Source of the DNA: a virus
Length of the DNA: 21,170 nucleotides
IMG/VR virus record: IMGVR_UViG_3300021475_000251
Location: 1-21,170 of that record
Reading direction: 5' to 3' (one strand)
Below are positions 20,756 to 21,170 of the stretch, one piece after another. Within the stretch, counting starts at the first letter, position 1, and every line of letters starts with the position of its first letter. The notes under the pieces were generated by a model, which had not been told where the DNA came from, searched no databases, and saw nothing but the letters and a program-made list of their open reading frames with translations. The position numbers were made by a program, and so were the translations under genes.

Positions 20756-21052
20756 ATGAAAGATCGCATCGGGAACAAGTTGGCGGCTGGCGACAAGGTG
20801 ATGGTGGAACTACCCACGTCGAGCATCATCGGCTTTGTGGCGAGCTTGCAGGAGGCGGGACTGGTAGCCATCCGGGGGAAGTCGGGGGCCGAGACGAAGC
20901 CGGGACACGTCATGGTGTCGTGTGTGTTCCCCCTCCCGGTAGACCCGCAGTACGATGCCGTCGCGCAACTGGTCAAGGTCTACGACGCAGCGAAGGCTCA
21001 GGGGCCATCTTTGGTCACGCCGGGTACATCGGAGCCACCCAAGCCTAACTGA
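20756..21052 (+). CDS. Small hypothetical protein, beta-rich
   Basis: The start is ATG 20756, with GGAGG six bases upstream; the frame is open further left (ATG 20708 and 20603) but without a ribosome site. The 98-residue protein has a strand-rich first half (KLAAGDKVMVELPTSSIIGF, VASLQEAGLVAIRGK) like a small SH3/Sm-type barrel, a second strand (GHVMVSCVFPLPV), a short helix (AVAQLVKVYDAAK) and a Pro-rich end. No family is recognised. Behind it 118 bases to the window end contain only 10-13 codon frames. Confidence 0.65.
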   Translation: MKDRIGNKLAAGDKVMVELPTSSIIGFVASLQEAGLVAIRGKSGAETKPGHVMVSCVFPLPVDPQYDAVAQLVKVYDAAKAQGPSLVTPGTSEPPKPN

Positions 21053-21170
21053 CGCCACCTAGAGGCGCGGAATGGCATACCCGTATATTAGTGAGAAGCA
21101 ATAGAGAGCGCCTAAAAGCATGGGTGGGGCCGTGCTGGGTAAGAGCGTAATAATGCAATAACAAAAAACA

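Overview
The window reads as part of the genome of a short-tailed (podovirus-like) double-stranded DNA phage that also carries a plasmid-type replicon, so a phage-plasmid is the simplest reading. The DNA is GC-rich, genes are tightly packed with 1-25 base overlaps, and many starts have strong GGAGG-type ribosome sites, some with GTG or TTG start codons. This fits a GC-rich soil or freshwater bacterial host. I cannot name the host from the sequence, and no host gene is visible.

Layout. From 17500 leftward to base 1 everything lies on the minus strand. First come a RusA-type resolvase and several small, often cysteine-rich, proteins (17500-15289). These are followed by the large terminase (15292-13547), two small genes, and a 587-base stretch with hairpins and one tiny membrane peptide. 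Then come the portal (12520-10397), four small genes, a scaffold-like protein, an N4-gp56-like major capsid protein with a hairpin behind it, two small proteins, two adaptor/connector-like proteins, a 1149-residue tail protein, a proline-rich small protein, a GNAT-like protein and the start of one more virion-type gene. That last gene is cut by a perfect 35-bp fold-back at the window edge, probably an assembly or amplification artefact.

From 17530 rightward genes are on the plus strand: a ribbon-helix-helix regulator candidate, six small proteins, and a RepA_C-like plasmid replication initiator. Behind the initiator lies an origin-like region with five CACGCATAATACCC iterons, two TTTTCCACA DnaA-type boxes and a strong hairpin (20347-20626). 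One small gene and 118 empty bases close the window. The two halves diverge from a compact 43-base promoter region in which each gene's start codon overlaps the other's predicted -35 box; both transcripts are predicted to be nearly or fully leaderless.

The most unusual signal is a short word, (C/G)GTA(A/G)CT(A/G)CA, found 16 times on both strands, inside and outside genes, where less than one copy is expected by chance. No integrase, DNA polymerase, partition genes or recognisable endolysin is visible in this stretch, so the window is probably only part of the element.
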